From Paracoccaceae bacterium (GTDB lineage: Bacteria > Pseudomonadota > Alphaproteobacteria > Rhodobacterales > Rhodobacteraceae), in NCBI GenBank assembly GCA_024742655.1, contig JANSYB010000108.1, forward strand, positions 1 to 6,932: a stretch of DNA of 6,932 nucleotides, read 5' to 3'. The translations under genes and the position numbers were made by a program. This document shows positions 1 to 6,471 of the stretch, piece after piece. The stretch's first letter is position 1; every line of letters begins with the position of its first letter. A model generated the notes under the pieces. The model was not told the DNA's origin, searched no databases, and was given only the letters and a program-made list of their open reading frames with translations.

Positions 1-500
1 ACGATATCAAAGCCCGCATCACGCGCCCGGATCGCCGCCTTGCGATGCCAGCGGCGCAGGTTGCGGATATCGGCGCGGTCCATCGCCCGGGTCTGATAGG
101 GGTGGCCCGCGAGGTTCGGCACCGACTGGATGTCCATAGACACCTCGCGCGTCATCATGTTGGCCGTGCGCGCGCCGCCATACCAAAGCTCGGCCCCGGC
201 CAATGCGCCATATTCATGCACCTTTTCTGTCATCAGGGCATGGGCGCGGATATCGCTGTCATTCCACAGAGAGGCCGACGGATGCGGCAGGTCATCCGAG
301 GTGGGATGGATCGAGTTATACTCGGTGCAGACCACGCCCCACCCGCCCTCGGCCTTGACCCTGCGCATCTCGGCCAGTGTCCGGGGCCGCATATAGCCCA
401 TCCCGGTGCAGTGCGGCACCTGGTAGAACCGGTTTTTCGCCGTGACCGGGCCGATCTTCACCGGCTCGAAGAGGATGTCATATCTGGGGTCGCGGGTCAT
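1..500 (-). CDS. Amine dehydrogenase, TMADH/DMADH/HADH family, third paralogue (gene C), N-terminal part only
   Basis: This gene begins with ATG at 500-498 and runs off the low-coordinate edge after 166 codons, so its C-terminal three quarters are not seen. I read it by reverse-complementing the first 500 bases; the frame is open throughout. Its opening residues MTRDPRYDILFEP match those of gene B exactly. The NRFYQVPHC motif places Cys31 at the position that binds 6-S-cysteinyl-FMN in trimethylamine dehydrogenase (Cys30 there). The pocket differs from genes A and B: residues 59-64 read TEYNSI, keeping the tyrosine equivalent to TMADH Tyr60, and a later stretch reads ELWYGGA as in TMADH. Family knowledge therefore suggests a tri- or dimethylammonium-type substrate, but the Trp264 and Trp355 equivalents and the [4Fe-4S] cysteines lie outside the window. 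The gene starts 13 nt after gene B's stop and has its own strong ribosome binding site. Family confidence is high, substrate confidence low. Confidence 0.93.
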   Translation of the reverse strand, partial: MTRDPRYDILFEPVKIGPVTAKNRFYQVPHCTGMGYMRPRTLAEMRRVKAEGGWGVVCTEYNSIHPTSDDLPHPSASLWNDSDIRAHALMTEKVHEYGALAGAELWYGGARTANMMTREVSMDIQSVPNLAGHPYQTRAMDRADIRNLRRWHRKAAIRARDAGFDI

Positions 501-506
501 GGTGCG

Positions 507-511
507 CTCCT
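507..511 (-). promoter_or_regulatory. Ribosome binding site of gene C
   Basis: The minus strand reads AGGAG here, six nucleotides before the ATG at 500-498. It lies in the 13-nt gap after gene B's stop codon and supports that ATG as the start. The matching MTRDPRYD opening of gene B supports the same start. Confidence 0.7.
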
Positions 512-513
512 GC

Positions 514-2568
514 TCAGGTGCCAAAACCGTCCGCCAGCGCGGGCAGCTCGCGGCGAAAGGGAACGGTGTCGTCGATATCTTCGCCCAGCTCTCGCGCGCA
601 GCGATGCCCGGAATGCACGGCGGCGGCGATGGTGCCTGGGCCAAGCGCATCACCGATGCGCCGCAGCGACGGCAGGCTTGCCGCGTGAAGCCCGTCCCAC
701 AGATCATCGACAGGTGCGCGCATCGTGACCATGACCGCGGCGGCACAGTCCACCACGCGGGTCCGGTCGGTATAGATGCAGGCCAGCTCCGCCTGGCCCG
801 CGCGCAGCGCGGTCAGGTTATGGGCCACGGCGATTTCGACCCCCATCTCGATCAGGCGCGCCTGCACGATGTGCTGTTCCAGCGTGTTATGCGTCCAGGA
901 TGACACCTCGGGCGAGGGCGTGACGAACACGACCTCGCAGCCATCCTTGCGCAGCGCCTCGGCCATCAGCCCGCCCATGTAGAAATGATCGTCGTCGAAA
1001 ACCACGACGGGGCCATCCGGACGTGTGCCTGCCATCACGTCCTCGGGCGTCAGGATCGTTGCGCCGTCACCGATGGGCACGCCACGCGGGTTCTGCCGGC
1101 CGATGCCGTCGGCACTCCAGCGCGCGCCGGCGGCCAGCACCACGTGATCGGCGCCGAATTCCTGCACCGTCTGCACGCTCATCGGGCTTTCGAGGTAGAG
1201 GTTCACATTCGGCATCTGGCTGATCTGCCAGGTCCGGTAATCCACCACGCGGCCCCATTCGGCCAATCCCGGCAGGCGCCGTTCGCCCACCAACCGGCCA
1301 CCGGCCTCGTCACCCTTGTCGGCAAGCGTCACCTCGTAGCCGCGCTGCCCCAGGGCACGCGCGCATTCCAGGCCCGCAGGCCCCGCGCCCACGATCAGGA
1401 CCGTCTCGTCAGCCGTCTTGGGCGCGATCCGTTCGGGATGCCAGCCGCGCCGCCATTCCTCGCCCATGGTGGGGTTCTGGGTGCAGCGCATCGGCACGAA
1501 CATGTTGTCCCCCGACACGCAGATATTGCAGCCGATGCATTCGCGGATGTCCTCGATCCGGCCTTCCTCGATCTTGCGCGGCAGGAACGGATCAGCGATC
1601 GACGGGCGTGCGGCCCCGATGAAATCCAGCACGCCGTTCCTGATCAGCGACACCATCGCATCGGGCGAGGTATAGCGGCCCACACCCACAACCGGCTTGC
1701 TTGTGACCGATTTGACGAAGCCGATGTAATCTTCCTGAAAGCCGGACGCCTTGAACCGCGAGGTGGCGCTGTCGTTTTCCCAGCTGCTGATATTGACGTC
1801 CCACAGGTCCGGCTCCTCGGCCAGCATCTCGATCAGGTCGCGCCCCTCGCCATCGCTGGTCATGCCCTCGGGGCCCATCAATTCGTCCACCGCAAGGCGG
1901 ATCGCCACGCCGCAGGTATCGCCCACGGCATCCTTGGTGTCCGCCAGCACCTCGCGCAGAAGGCGCGCGCGGTTTTCCAGACTGCCACCATATTCGTCCG
2001 ACCGCCGGTTGCGGTAGGGCGACAGGAAATGCGAGATCGTGGAAAGCTGATGCCCTGCATAGACATAGACGATGTCAAAGCCCACGGATTTGGCCCGCAG
2101 CGCCGCCTGCCGATGCCAGCGACGCAGGTTGCGGATATCCTCCTTGTCCATCGCGCGGGCCTGAAGCGGGTCGTGCGAGGCCACCGGGATATGCGAGGGC
2201 GCCATGGGCACCTCGCGGGTGTAGCGGTTCGCGGCCATCAGGCCGGCATAGTTGAGTTCCGCCCCGGCAAGGCTGCCGAATTCGTGGATGCCGTCGCACA
2301 TCTTGGCCAGCACCGGCATGTCGCGCTCATCCCAGAGCCGCCCGCCGGCCCAGGGCGAATGATCCGAGGTATGATGGATTTCCACCTCCTCGGTGCAGAT
2401 CACGGCCCAGCCCCCCTCGGCCTTGACGCGGCGCATCTCGGCCATGCTGGACGGAAACGTCCGGCCCATCCCGTTGCAATGCGGCACCTGGTAGAACCGG
2501 TTGCGCGCGGTCACGGGGCCGATTTTCACCGGCTCGAACAGGATGTCGTATCGCGGGTCACGCGTCAT
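514..2568 (-). CDS. Iron-sulfur flavoprotein amine dehydrogenase, HADH/DMADH-like (gene B)
   Basis: The 684-residue product is a complete member of the TMADH/DMADH/histamine dehydrogenase family: cytosolic enzymes that oxidise a C-N bond of an amine and pass electrons from covalent FMN through [4Fe-4S] to an acceptor. Residues 1 to about 340 form the FMN-binding TIM barrel, with Cys31 as the expected FMN attachment and Tyr170, His173 and Asp266 matching TMADH Tyr169, His172 and Asp267. Cys344, 347, 350 and 362 form the cluster motif. From about residue 388 come two Rossmann-type domains with Gly394-x-Gly396-x-x-Gly399, where TMADH binds ADP. The pocket has Glu61 for TMADH Tyr60, keeps Trp263 for Trp264, and has Asp354 for Trp355. 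As I recall, that Asp is also in Nocardioides histamine dehydrogenase, which has Gln at the first position. The length suits HADH. It starts 15 nt after gene A. The substrate is unknown: a di- or polyamine, histamine-like or N-methylated amine are all possible. Confidence 0.95.
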   Translation of the reverse strand: MTRDPRYDILFEPVKIGPVTARNRFYQVPHCNGMGRTFPSSMAEMRRVKAEGGWAVICTEEVEIHHTSDHSPWAGGRLWDERDMPVLAKMCDGIHEFGSLAGAELNYAGLMAANRYTREVPMAPSHIPVASHDPLQARAMDKEDIRNLRRWHRQAALRAKSVGFDIVYVYAGHQLSTISHFLSPYRNRRSDEYGGSLENRARLLREVLADTKDAVGDTCGVAIRLAVDELMGPEGMTSDGEGRDLIEMLAEEPDLWDVNISSWENDSATSRFKASGFQEDYIGFVKSVTSKPVVGVGRYTSPDAMVSLIRNGVLDFIGAARPSIADPFLPRKIEEGRIEDIRECIGCNICVSGDNMFVPMRCTQNPTMGEEWRRGWHPERIAPKTADETVLIVGAGPAGLECARALGQRGYEVTLADKGDEAGGRLVGERRLPGLAEWGRVVDYRTWQISQMPNVNLYLESPMSVQTVQEFGADHVVLAAGARWSADGIGRQNPRGVPIGDGATILTPEDVMAGTRPDGPVVVFDDDHFYMGGLMAEALRKDGCEVVFVTPSPEVSSWTHNTLEQHIVQARLIEMGVEIAVAHNLTALRAGQAELACIYTDRTRVVDCAAAVMVTMRAPVDDLWDGLHAASLPSLRRIGDALGPGTIAAAVHSGHRCARELGEDIDDTVPFRRELPALADGFGT
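1517..1590. repeat. Near-identical 74-bp tract shared with gene A (copy in gene B)
   Basis: These 74 bases match 3596-3669 with two differences, at 1525 and 1557. The tract encodes the [4Fe-4S] motif and the segment before it. One difference is silent and the other swaps Ile for Val. It reflects gene duplication with strong conservation, or possibly gene conversion; nothing suggests a mobile element. Confidence 0.6.
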
Positions 2569-2574
2569 TCGCTT

Positions 2575-2579
2575 CTCCC
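2575..2579 (-). promoter_or_regulatory. Ribosome binding site of gene B
   Basis: The minus strand reads GGGAG six nucleotides before the ATG at 2568-2566, within the 15-nt gap after gene A's stop codon. It supports the chosen start, which also aligns with the first residues of genes A and C. Confidence 0.65.
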
Positions 2580-2583
2580 AGGG

Positions 2584-4653
2584 TCAATCCGCCGCAAGGG
2601 CGGGCAATTCGCGCCGGAACGGTTCGTTCTCGGGCACGGGTTCATTCAGTTCACGGGCATAGCGGTGCCCCCCATAGACCGCCGCCGCGATCGTGCCGGG
2701 GGCCAGGCAATCGCCGATGCGGGTGATGGTTTTCGGCCTATTCTGACCGTCTTCGGTCTTGGCCTGAAGGGCATGAAAAAGGTCATCGACGGGTGCGCGC
2801 ATGGTCACCGGAATGACCGTATCGCAGGCGACCCGCTGCACGGAATCGGTATAGACGCAGGACAGGTCCACATGATCCGGGGCGATCCGCGTGAGATTGT
2901 GCAACGGGACGATCCGCACCCCCATCCGCATCAGCCGCGCCTGAATGCGGCCCTGCTCCATCGTGTTGTGCGTCCAGTGCGAGACATCGGCCGCGGGGGT
3001 GACATAAGTGACCTCCGCCCCCTCGCCGCGCAGCAATTCGGCCATCAACCCGGCCATGTAATAGTAATCGTCGTCGAAGATCACGACAGGCCCCTCGGGG
3101 CGTTGCCCGGCACAGATATCATCGGGCGTCAGGATCCGCGCGCCCACATCGGCTGGGATCGCATGACCGTTGCTGCGCCCCTTGCCATCCGCCGCCCAGC
3201 GTGCGCCGGTGGCGACGACCACGTGATCGGCCTCGACCTCAAGGATCTGGTCGGCGCTCAGGCGGCTTTCGAGATACAGGTTCACATTGGCCATCTGGCT
3301 GATCTGGTAGTCGCGGTAGTCGGCCACGCGCTTCCATGCCGCAAGGCCGGGCAGGCGCGCCTCGATGGCCACCCGTCCGCCGACGGCGCTGCTTGCATCG
3401 GCCAGCGTCACGTCATGGCCGCGCTGCCCCAAGGCGCGCGCCGCTTCAAGACCCGCAGGCCCCGCGCCCACGATCAGCACGCTGTCCGCGTTGCGCGCGG
3501 GCGCAATGCGTTCGGGATGCCAGCCCTTGCGCCATTCTTCGCCCATCGTAGGGTTCTGGGTGCAGCGCATCGGGTAGTGCAGGAAATCGGCCGTCACGCA
3601 GATGTTGCAGCCGATGCATTCGCGGATGTCCTCGACCCGGCCTTCCTCGATCTTGCGCGGCAGGAACGGGTCGGCAATCGACGGGCGCGCCGCGCCAATG
3701 AAGTCCAGCACGCCCTTGCGCACCAGCGACACCATTCTGTCGGGCGAGGTATAGCGGCCCACCCCGACCACCGGTTTGCTCGTCACCGATTTGACGAAGC
3801 CGATATAGTCCTCCTGGTAGCCTTCCTCGGAAAAGCGCGAGGTGGCGCTGTCATGTTCCCAGCCGCTGATATTGACGTCCCACAGGTCCGGCAACTCGGC
3901 CAGCATCTCGACCAGGTCGCGCCCCTCGCCATCCGCCGTCAATCCGCCCGCCGCGCCCTGCATCTCGTCCACCGCAAGCCGGATCGCTATGCCGCAGGTG
4001 TCGCCCACGGCCTCCTTTGTGTCCTCCAGCACCTCGCGCAGAAGGCGCGCGCGGTTCTCTAGGCTACCACCATATTCATCGCCCCGGTCGTTGCGGGCCG
4101 GCGACAGGAAATGCATCAGCGTCGTCATGTCGTGGCCGGCATAGACATAGACGATATCGAAGCCCGCCTGCTGCGCCCGCCTGGCCGCGTCGACATGCAT
4201 GCGGCGCAAGGCGCGGATATCGGCCTTGTCCATGGCGCGGGCATGGACGGGCTCCATCACGTCGACGGGTCGGGCGGACGGGCCCATGGGGATCTCGCGG
4301 CTGTAATTGTTGGACGAGCCCATGCCCATATGCGCGGGCTCGATCCCGGCCAGGGCCCCGTGGGCATGGATCTTGTCGACCATCCTGGCCAGCGCGGGGA
4401 TGTCGGCATCGCTCCACAGGCGGCTTTCGATGCCACCGCTGCGTTCGGAGCTGTGGTGGATTTCGCATTCCTCGGTATTGACCACACCCCAGCCGCCCTC
4501 GGCCTTGACGCCGCGCATCTCGGCCATGCTGGACGGATACTGGTGGCCCATCCCGTTGCAATGGGGCACCTGGTAGAACCGGTTGGGCGCGGTCACCGGG
4601 CCGATGCGCACCGGCTCGAACAAGACGTCGTAGCGCGGATCACGCGTCATCAT
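2584..4653 (-). CDS. Iron-sulfur flavoprotein amine dehydrogenase, HADH/DMADH-like (gene A)
   Basis: This 689-residue paralogue of gene B has the same layout: FMN-binding TIM barrel, [4Fe-4S] motif, then two nucleotide-binding domains. Counting from the first Met, Cys32 is the expected flavin-linking residue, Tyr171, His174 and Asp268 the catalytic set, Cys346, 349, 352 and 364 the cluster ligands, followed by an ADP-type GAGPAG motif. The pocket has Glu62 where TMADH has Tyr60 and Asp356 where it has Trp355, and keeps Trp265. Similarity to gene B is strongest from the late barrel through the cluster. It is weaker around residues 70-135 and just after the third cluster cysteine, where substrate specificity is expected to lie. 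Two adjacent ATGs (4653 and 4650) directly follow the regulator's TGA; the second matches the paralogues' starts, so the protein may be 688 residues. The abutting stop and start suggest translational coupling. The acceptor and substrate are not evident; no electron-transfer flavoprotein genes lie in the window. Confidence 0.95.
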   Translation of the reverse strand: MMTRDPRYDVLFEPVRIGPVTAPNRFYQVPHCNGMGHQYPSSMAEMRGVKAEGGWGVVNTEECEIHHSSERSGGIESRLWSDADIPALARMVDKIHAHGALAGIEPAHMGMGSSNNYSREIPMGPSARPVDVMEPVHARAMDKADIRALRRMHVDAARRAQQAGFDIVYVYAGHDMTTLMHFLSPARNDRGDEYGGSLENRARLLREVLEDTKEAVGDTCGIAIRLAVDEMQGAAGGLTADGEGRDLVEMLAELPDLWDVNISGWEHDSATSRFSEEGYQEDYIGFVKSVTSKPVVGVGRYTSPDRMVSLVRKGVLDFIGAARPSIADPFLPRKIEEGRVEDIRECIGCNICVTADFLHYPMRCTQNPTMGEEWRKGWHPERIAPARNADSVLIVGAGPAGLEAARALGQRGHDVTLADASSAVGGRVAIEARLPGLAAWKRVADYRDYQISQMANVNLYLESRLSADQILEVEADHVVVATGARWAADGKGRSNGHAIPADVGARILTPDDICAGQRPEGPVVIFDDDYYYMAGLMAELLRGEGAEVTYVTPAADVSHWTHNTMEQGRIQARLMRMGVRIVPLHNLTRIAPDHVDLSCVYTDSVQRVACDTVIPVTMRAPVDDLFHALQAKTEDGQNRPKTITRIGDCLAPGTIAAAVYGGHRYARELNEPVPENEPFRRELPALAAD
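3596..3669. repeat. Near-identical 74-bp tract shared with gene B (copy in gene A)
   Basis: This is the partner of 1517-1590, in the same orientation and 2079 bp away, with differences at 3604 and 3636. It covers the [4Fe-4S] cysteine motif. It is a direct repeat that could serve as a site of recombination between the paralogues, although coding constraint alone could explain much of the identity. Confidence 0.6.
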
Positions 4654-5328
4654 TCAGGCCTCGCAGGGTTGGGACCGTGGTGTTTCGAAATGCTTCGGGA
4701 ACACCCCGGCAAGGTAGGCGCGGATCTGCGCCTTTGCATCCTCGTGCGAGAATTCGCCGGGATAGATCAGGATGTTGAGGCAAAAGCCGTCATAAAGCCC
4801 TTCGAGAGTGCTGGCGACATCCTCGGCCTCCACGTCGTCATAGCCGCCATCGGCTATGATATTCTGGCACAGTCTGATCGAGGTTTCCCAACGTTCCTCA
4901 TCGATCTCGGACATGATCTGACGATACTGACCGCGATATCCCGCCTCGCCGTAAAAACCGAACCAGACGGCCAGTTTCTTGCGGCTGCAGATGTCGGGGT
5001 GAAAATGCGCATCCACGATGGCCAGCAGCTTGGCCTCGGGCCTCAGCGCGGCGTCGCGGACACTGTTGCGCCATTGATCGCGATGCTCACGGCCCAGAAA
5101 GCGCAGGGTATCCTCGAACAGCGTTTCCTTGTTCTTGAAGTGGAAATTCACGATGCCCGTGGACAACCCGGCAAGGCCCGTGACCGTGCTCATGGTGGTG
5201 CCGGAGATGCCATGACGGCTGATCGATTCGATGGTCGCATCGATCAACTGGCGTCGACGCACCTCGCGAGACTCGGTCCGGCGTGCCGATCGGGTCTGCT
5301 TGCCCGTATTGGCGGTGGCGTCTGTCAT
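4654..5328 (-). CDS. TetR-family, BetI-type transcriptional regulator
   Basis: The 224-residue product is a likely ligand-responsive repressor. About 20 variable, basic N-terminal residues precede a TetR DNA-binding domain: RRRQLIDATIESI at about 24-36, and a helix-turn-helix near residues 43-64 ending STGIVNFHFKNKETLF, close to E. coli BetI (STGIISHYF as I recall). The C-terminal domain contains AVWFGFYGEAGYRGQYRQI, resembling the BetI-type ligand domain. E. coli BetI is about 195 residues, so this protein is longer at both ends. BetI represses choline and betaine genes, so a quaternary or methylated amine, or a catabolic product, is a reasonable but unproven ligand. The gene sits between the transporter and the dehydrogenases, and its TGA directly abuts gene A's ATG. 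I chose ATG 5328-5326, with AGGG seven nucleotides upstream. A TTG at 5343-5341 in the same frame would add five residues, but the purine-rich AAGGGGAG touches it with no spacing. Confidence 0.9.
   Translation of the reverse strand: MTDATANTGKQTRSARRTESREVRRRQLIDATIESISRHGISGTTMSTVTGLAGLSTGIVNFHFKNKETLFEDTLRFLGREHRDQWRNSVRDAALRPEAKLLAIVDAHFHPDICSRKKLAVWFGFYGEAGYRGQYRQIMSEIDEERWETSIRLCQNIIADGGYDDVEAEDVASTLEGLYDGFCLNILIYPGEFSHEDAKAQIRAYLAGVFPKHFETPRSQPCEA
4659..4662 (-). promoter_or_regulatory. Ribosome binding site of gene A inside the regulator's 3' end
   Basis: The minus strand reads GAGG within the last codons of the regulator. It is five nucleotides from the first candidate ATG of gene A and eight from the second, so it fits either start. 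Its position inside the upstream gene fits translational coupling. Confidence 0.5.
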
Positions 5329-5373
5329 GGCAATGCCCTGCAACTCCCCTTGCGCAATAGCGGCGTATGACGG
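5329..5373. other. Short gap between the ATPase gene and the regulator, with alternative start signals
   Basis: This 45-nt gap holds a strong purine-rich AAGGGGAG on the minus strand at 5344-5351, directly next to an in-frame TTG, and a weaker AGGG at 5336-5339, seven nucleotides from the preferred ATG. It also contains the 8-base palindrome TTGCGCAA at 5350-5357. No clear promoter or terminator is seen, so the regulator is probably read through from the transporter genes. This is the longest gap in the window and so the least unlikely place for an internal promoter or operator. Confidence 0.4.
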
Positions 5374-6471
5374 TCAGTCCGACGCCAGAAGAACGACGGA
5401 TTCAGGATCCCAGCTCAGCCAGACGGACCGCGCCTCGCCCATGGCGCCGCTGCCATGCGCCCGGTTCTGCGAGGAAACCGCGACCGGTTGCTCGACCCCG
5501 TCCAGCCGAACGAAGAAATGGCTGCGCTCGCCGAGATAGGCGGCGTTTTCCAACGTGCCCTCGACGGATTGTGTCCCGCCATTGGGTCTGGTCTCGCCCA
5601 GGTCGATCTTCTCGGGACGGATCGCCACCTGGACCCTGTCGCCCGTCGACACGGCGCGCTCTGGTTTCATGGCATGAATGCGGCCCAGCCCGGGGGCTTC
5701 GACGGCGACCTTGTCCCCCTCGACAGCAGCCACCGTGGCATCGAAGAAGTTCATCGTGCCGATGAACGAGGCCACCTTGCGCGATCGGGGCCGTTCATAC
5801 AGGCCCGTCGGCGTATCGAGCTGCAGAACACGCCCCTCGGACATCACGGCGATCCGGTCCGACAGGGTCAGCGCCTCTTCCTGGTCATGGGTGACGAACA
5901 CGAAGGTGATCCCCACCGTGCGCTGCAACGCGCGCAACTCAAGCTGCATCTGCTCGCGCAGCTGCTTGTCAAGCGCGCCCAGAGGTTCATCGAGCAACAG
6001 CACCTTCGGGCGCAGGATCAGTGCGCGCGCCAGCGCGATCCGCTGACGCTGACCGCCCGACAACTCGTTGGCCTTGCGCTCTCCGTAGCCGGGCAAGGCG
6101 ATCAGGTCGAGCATCTCGTCGACAAGTTCATAGCGCTTGGCCCTGGACAATTTCTGCTTGCGCAGACCGTAAGCGATGTTGTCGCGCACGTTCAGGTGCG
6201 GAAAGATCGCATAGCTCTGGAACACCATGTTGACGGGCCGCATATGCGGAGGCACCTCGGACATGGGTTGCCCGTCGATATAGATCTCGCCCGAACTGGG
6301 GCTTTCGAACCCGGCCAGCATCCGCAAAAGCGTGGTCTTGCCACAGCCCGAGGAGCCGAGCAGCGAGAAGAACTCGCCATGCCCGATATCGATGGACACA
6401 TCGTCGATGGCCTGGAACTTGCCGAAGAACTTGTCGACGTTGCGGATGGAAATGAAGGCGTCGGAACTCAT
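5374..6471 (-). CDS. ABC transporter ATP-binding protein, PotA type (spermidine/putrescine/betaine-like import)
   Basis: This 365-residue protein hydrolyses ATP to drive solute import, as a dimer on the cytoplasmic face of the membrane permeases. The nucleotide-binding domain is complete: Walker A GSSGCGKTT at 39-47, Q-loop glutamine 85, signature LSGGQRQR at 137-144, Walker B VLLLDEP at 157-163 followed by D-loop GALD at 165-168, and the switch histidine 195 in VTHDQEEA. From about residue 235 to the end is a TOBE-type regulatory domain, ending SWDPESVVLL, as in PotA and other polyamine or sugar importers. Length is close to E. coli PotA (378 residues). The ATG at 6471-6469 overlaps the permease stop in an ATGA arrangement, and AAAGGGG lies seven nucleotides upstream. 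With the PotC-like permease this places it in the polyamine/opine/betaine importer class. The exact substrate cannot be read from the ATPase. Confidence 0.97.
   Translation of the reverse strand: MSSDAFISIRNVDKFFGKFQAIDDVSIDIGHGEFFSLLGSSGCGKTTLLRMLAGFESPSSGEIYIDGQPMSEVPPHMRPVNMVFQSYAIFPHLNVRDNIAYGLRKQKLSRAKRYELVDEMLDLIALPGYGERKANELSGGQRQRIALARALILRPKVLLLDEPLGALDKQLREQMQLELRALQRTVGITFVFVTHDQEEALTLSDRIAVMSEGRVLQLDTPTGLYERPRSRKVASFIGTMNFFDATVAAVEGDKVAVEAPGLGRIHAMKPERAVSTGDRVQVAIRPEKIDLGETRPNGGTQSVEGTLENAAYLGERSHFFVRLDGVEQPVAVSSQNRAHGSGAMGEARSVWLSWDPESVVLLASD

Noticed and set aside
45..728. Plus-strand open frames opposite gene C and the end of gene B.
   Set aside because: The minus strand here encodes a clear TMADH-family N-terminus with the flavin-linking Cys motif and a good ribosome binding site.
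985..4062. A very long plus-strand open frame (about 1025 codons) running through genes A and B.
   Set aside because: It lies antisense to two genes with clear family motifs and crosses their junction. Its His/Arg/Ala-rich translation repeats internally only because A and B are paralogues. GC-rich codon use commonly leaves such antisense frames open.
5341..5343. TTG as the start of the BetI-type regulator.
   Set aside because: The purine-rich AAGGGGAG touches it with no spacer, whereas ATG 5328-5326 has AGGG at seven nucleotides. The five extra residues have no support from the family.
5350..5357. Perfect palindrome TTGCGCAA, considered as a regulator operator.
   Set aside because: It is only 8 bases, does not extend into the flanks, and TetR-family operators are usually longer. 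No second copy was seen nearby. Kept only as a note on the gap.
4111..5370. Plus-strand open frame of about 419 codons opposite gene A and the regulator.
   Set aside because: Its translation has no recognisable domain, and it overlaps two well-supported minus-strand genes for its whole length.
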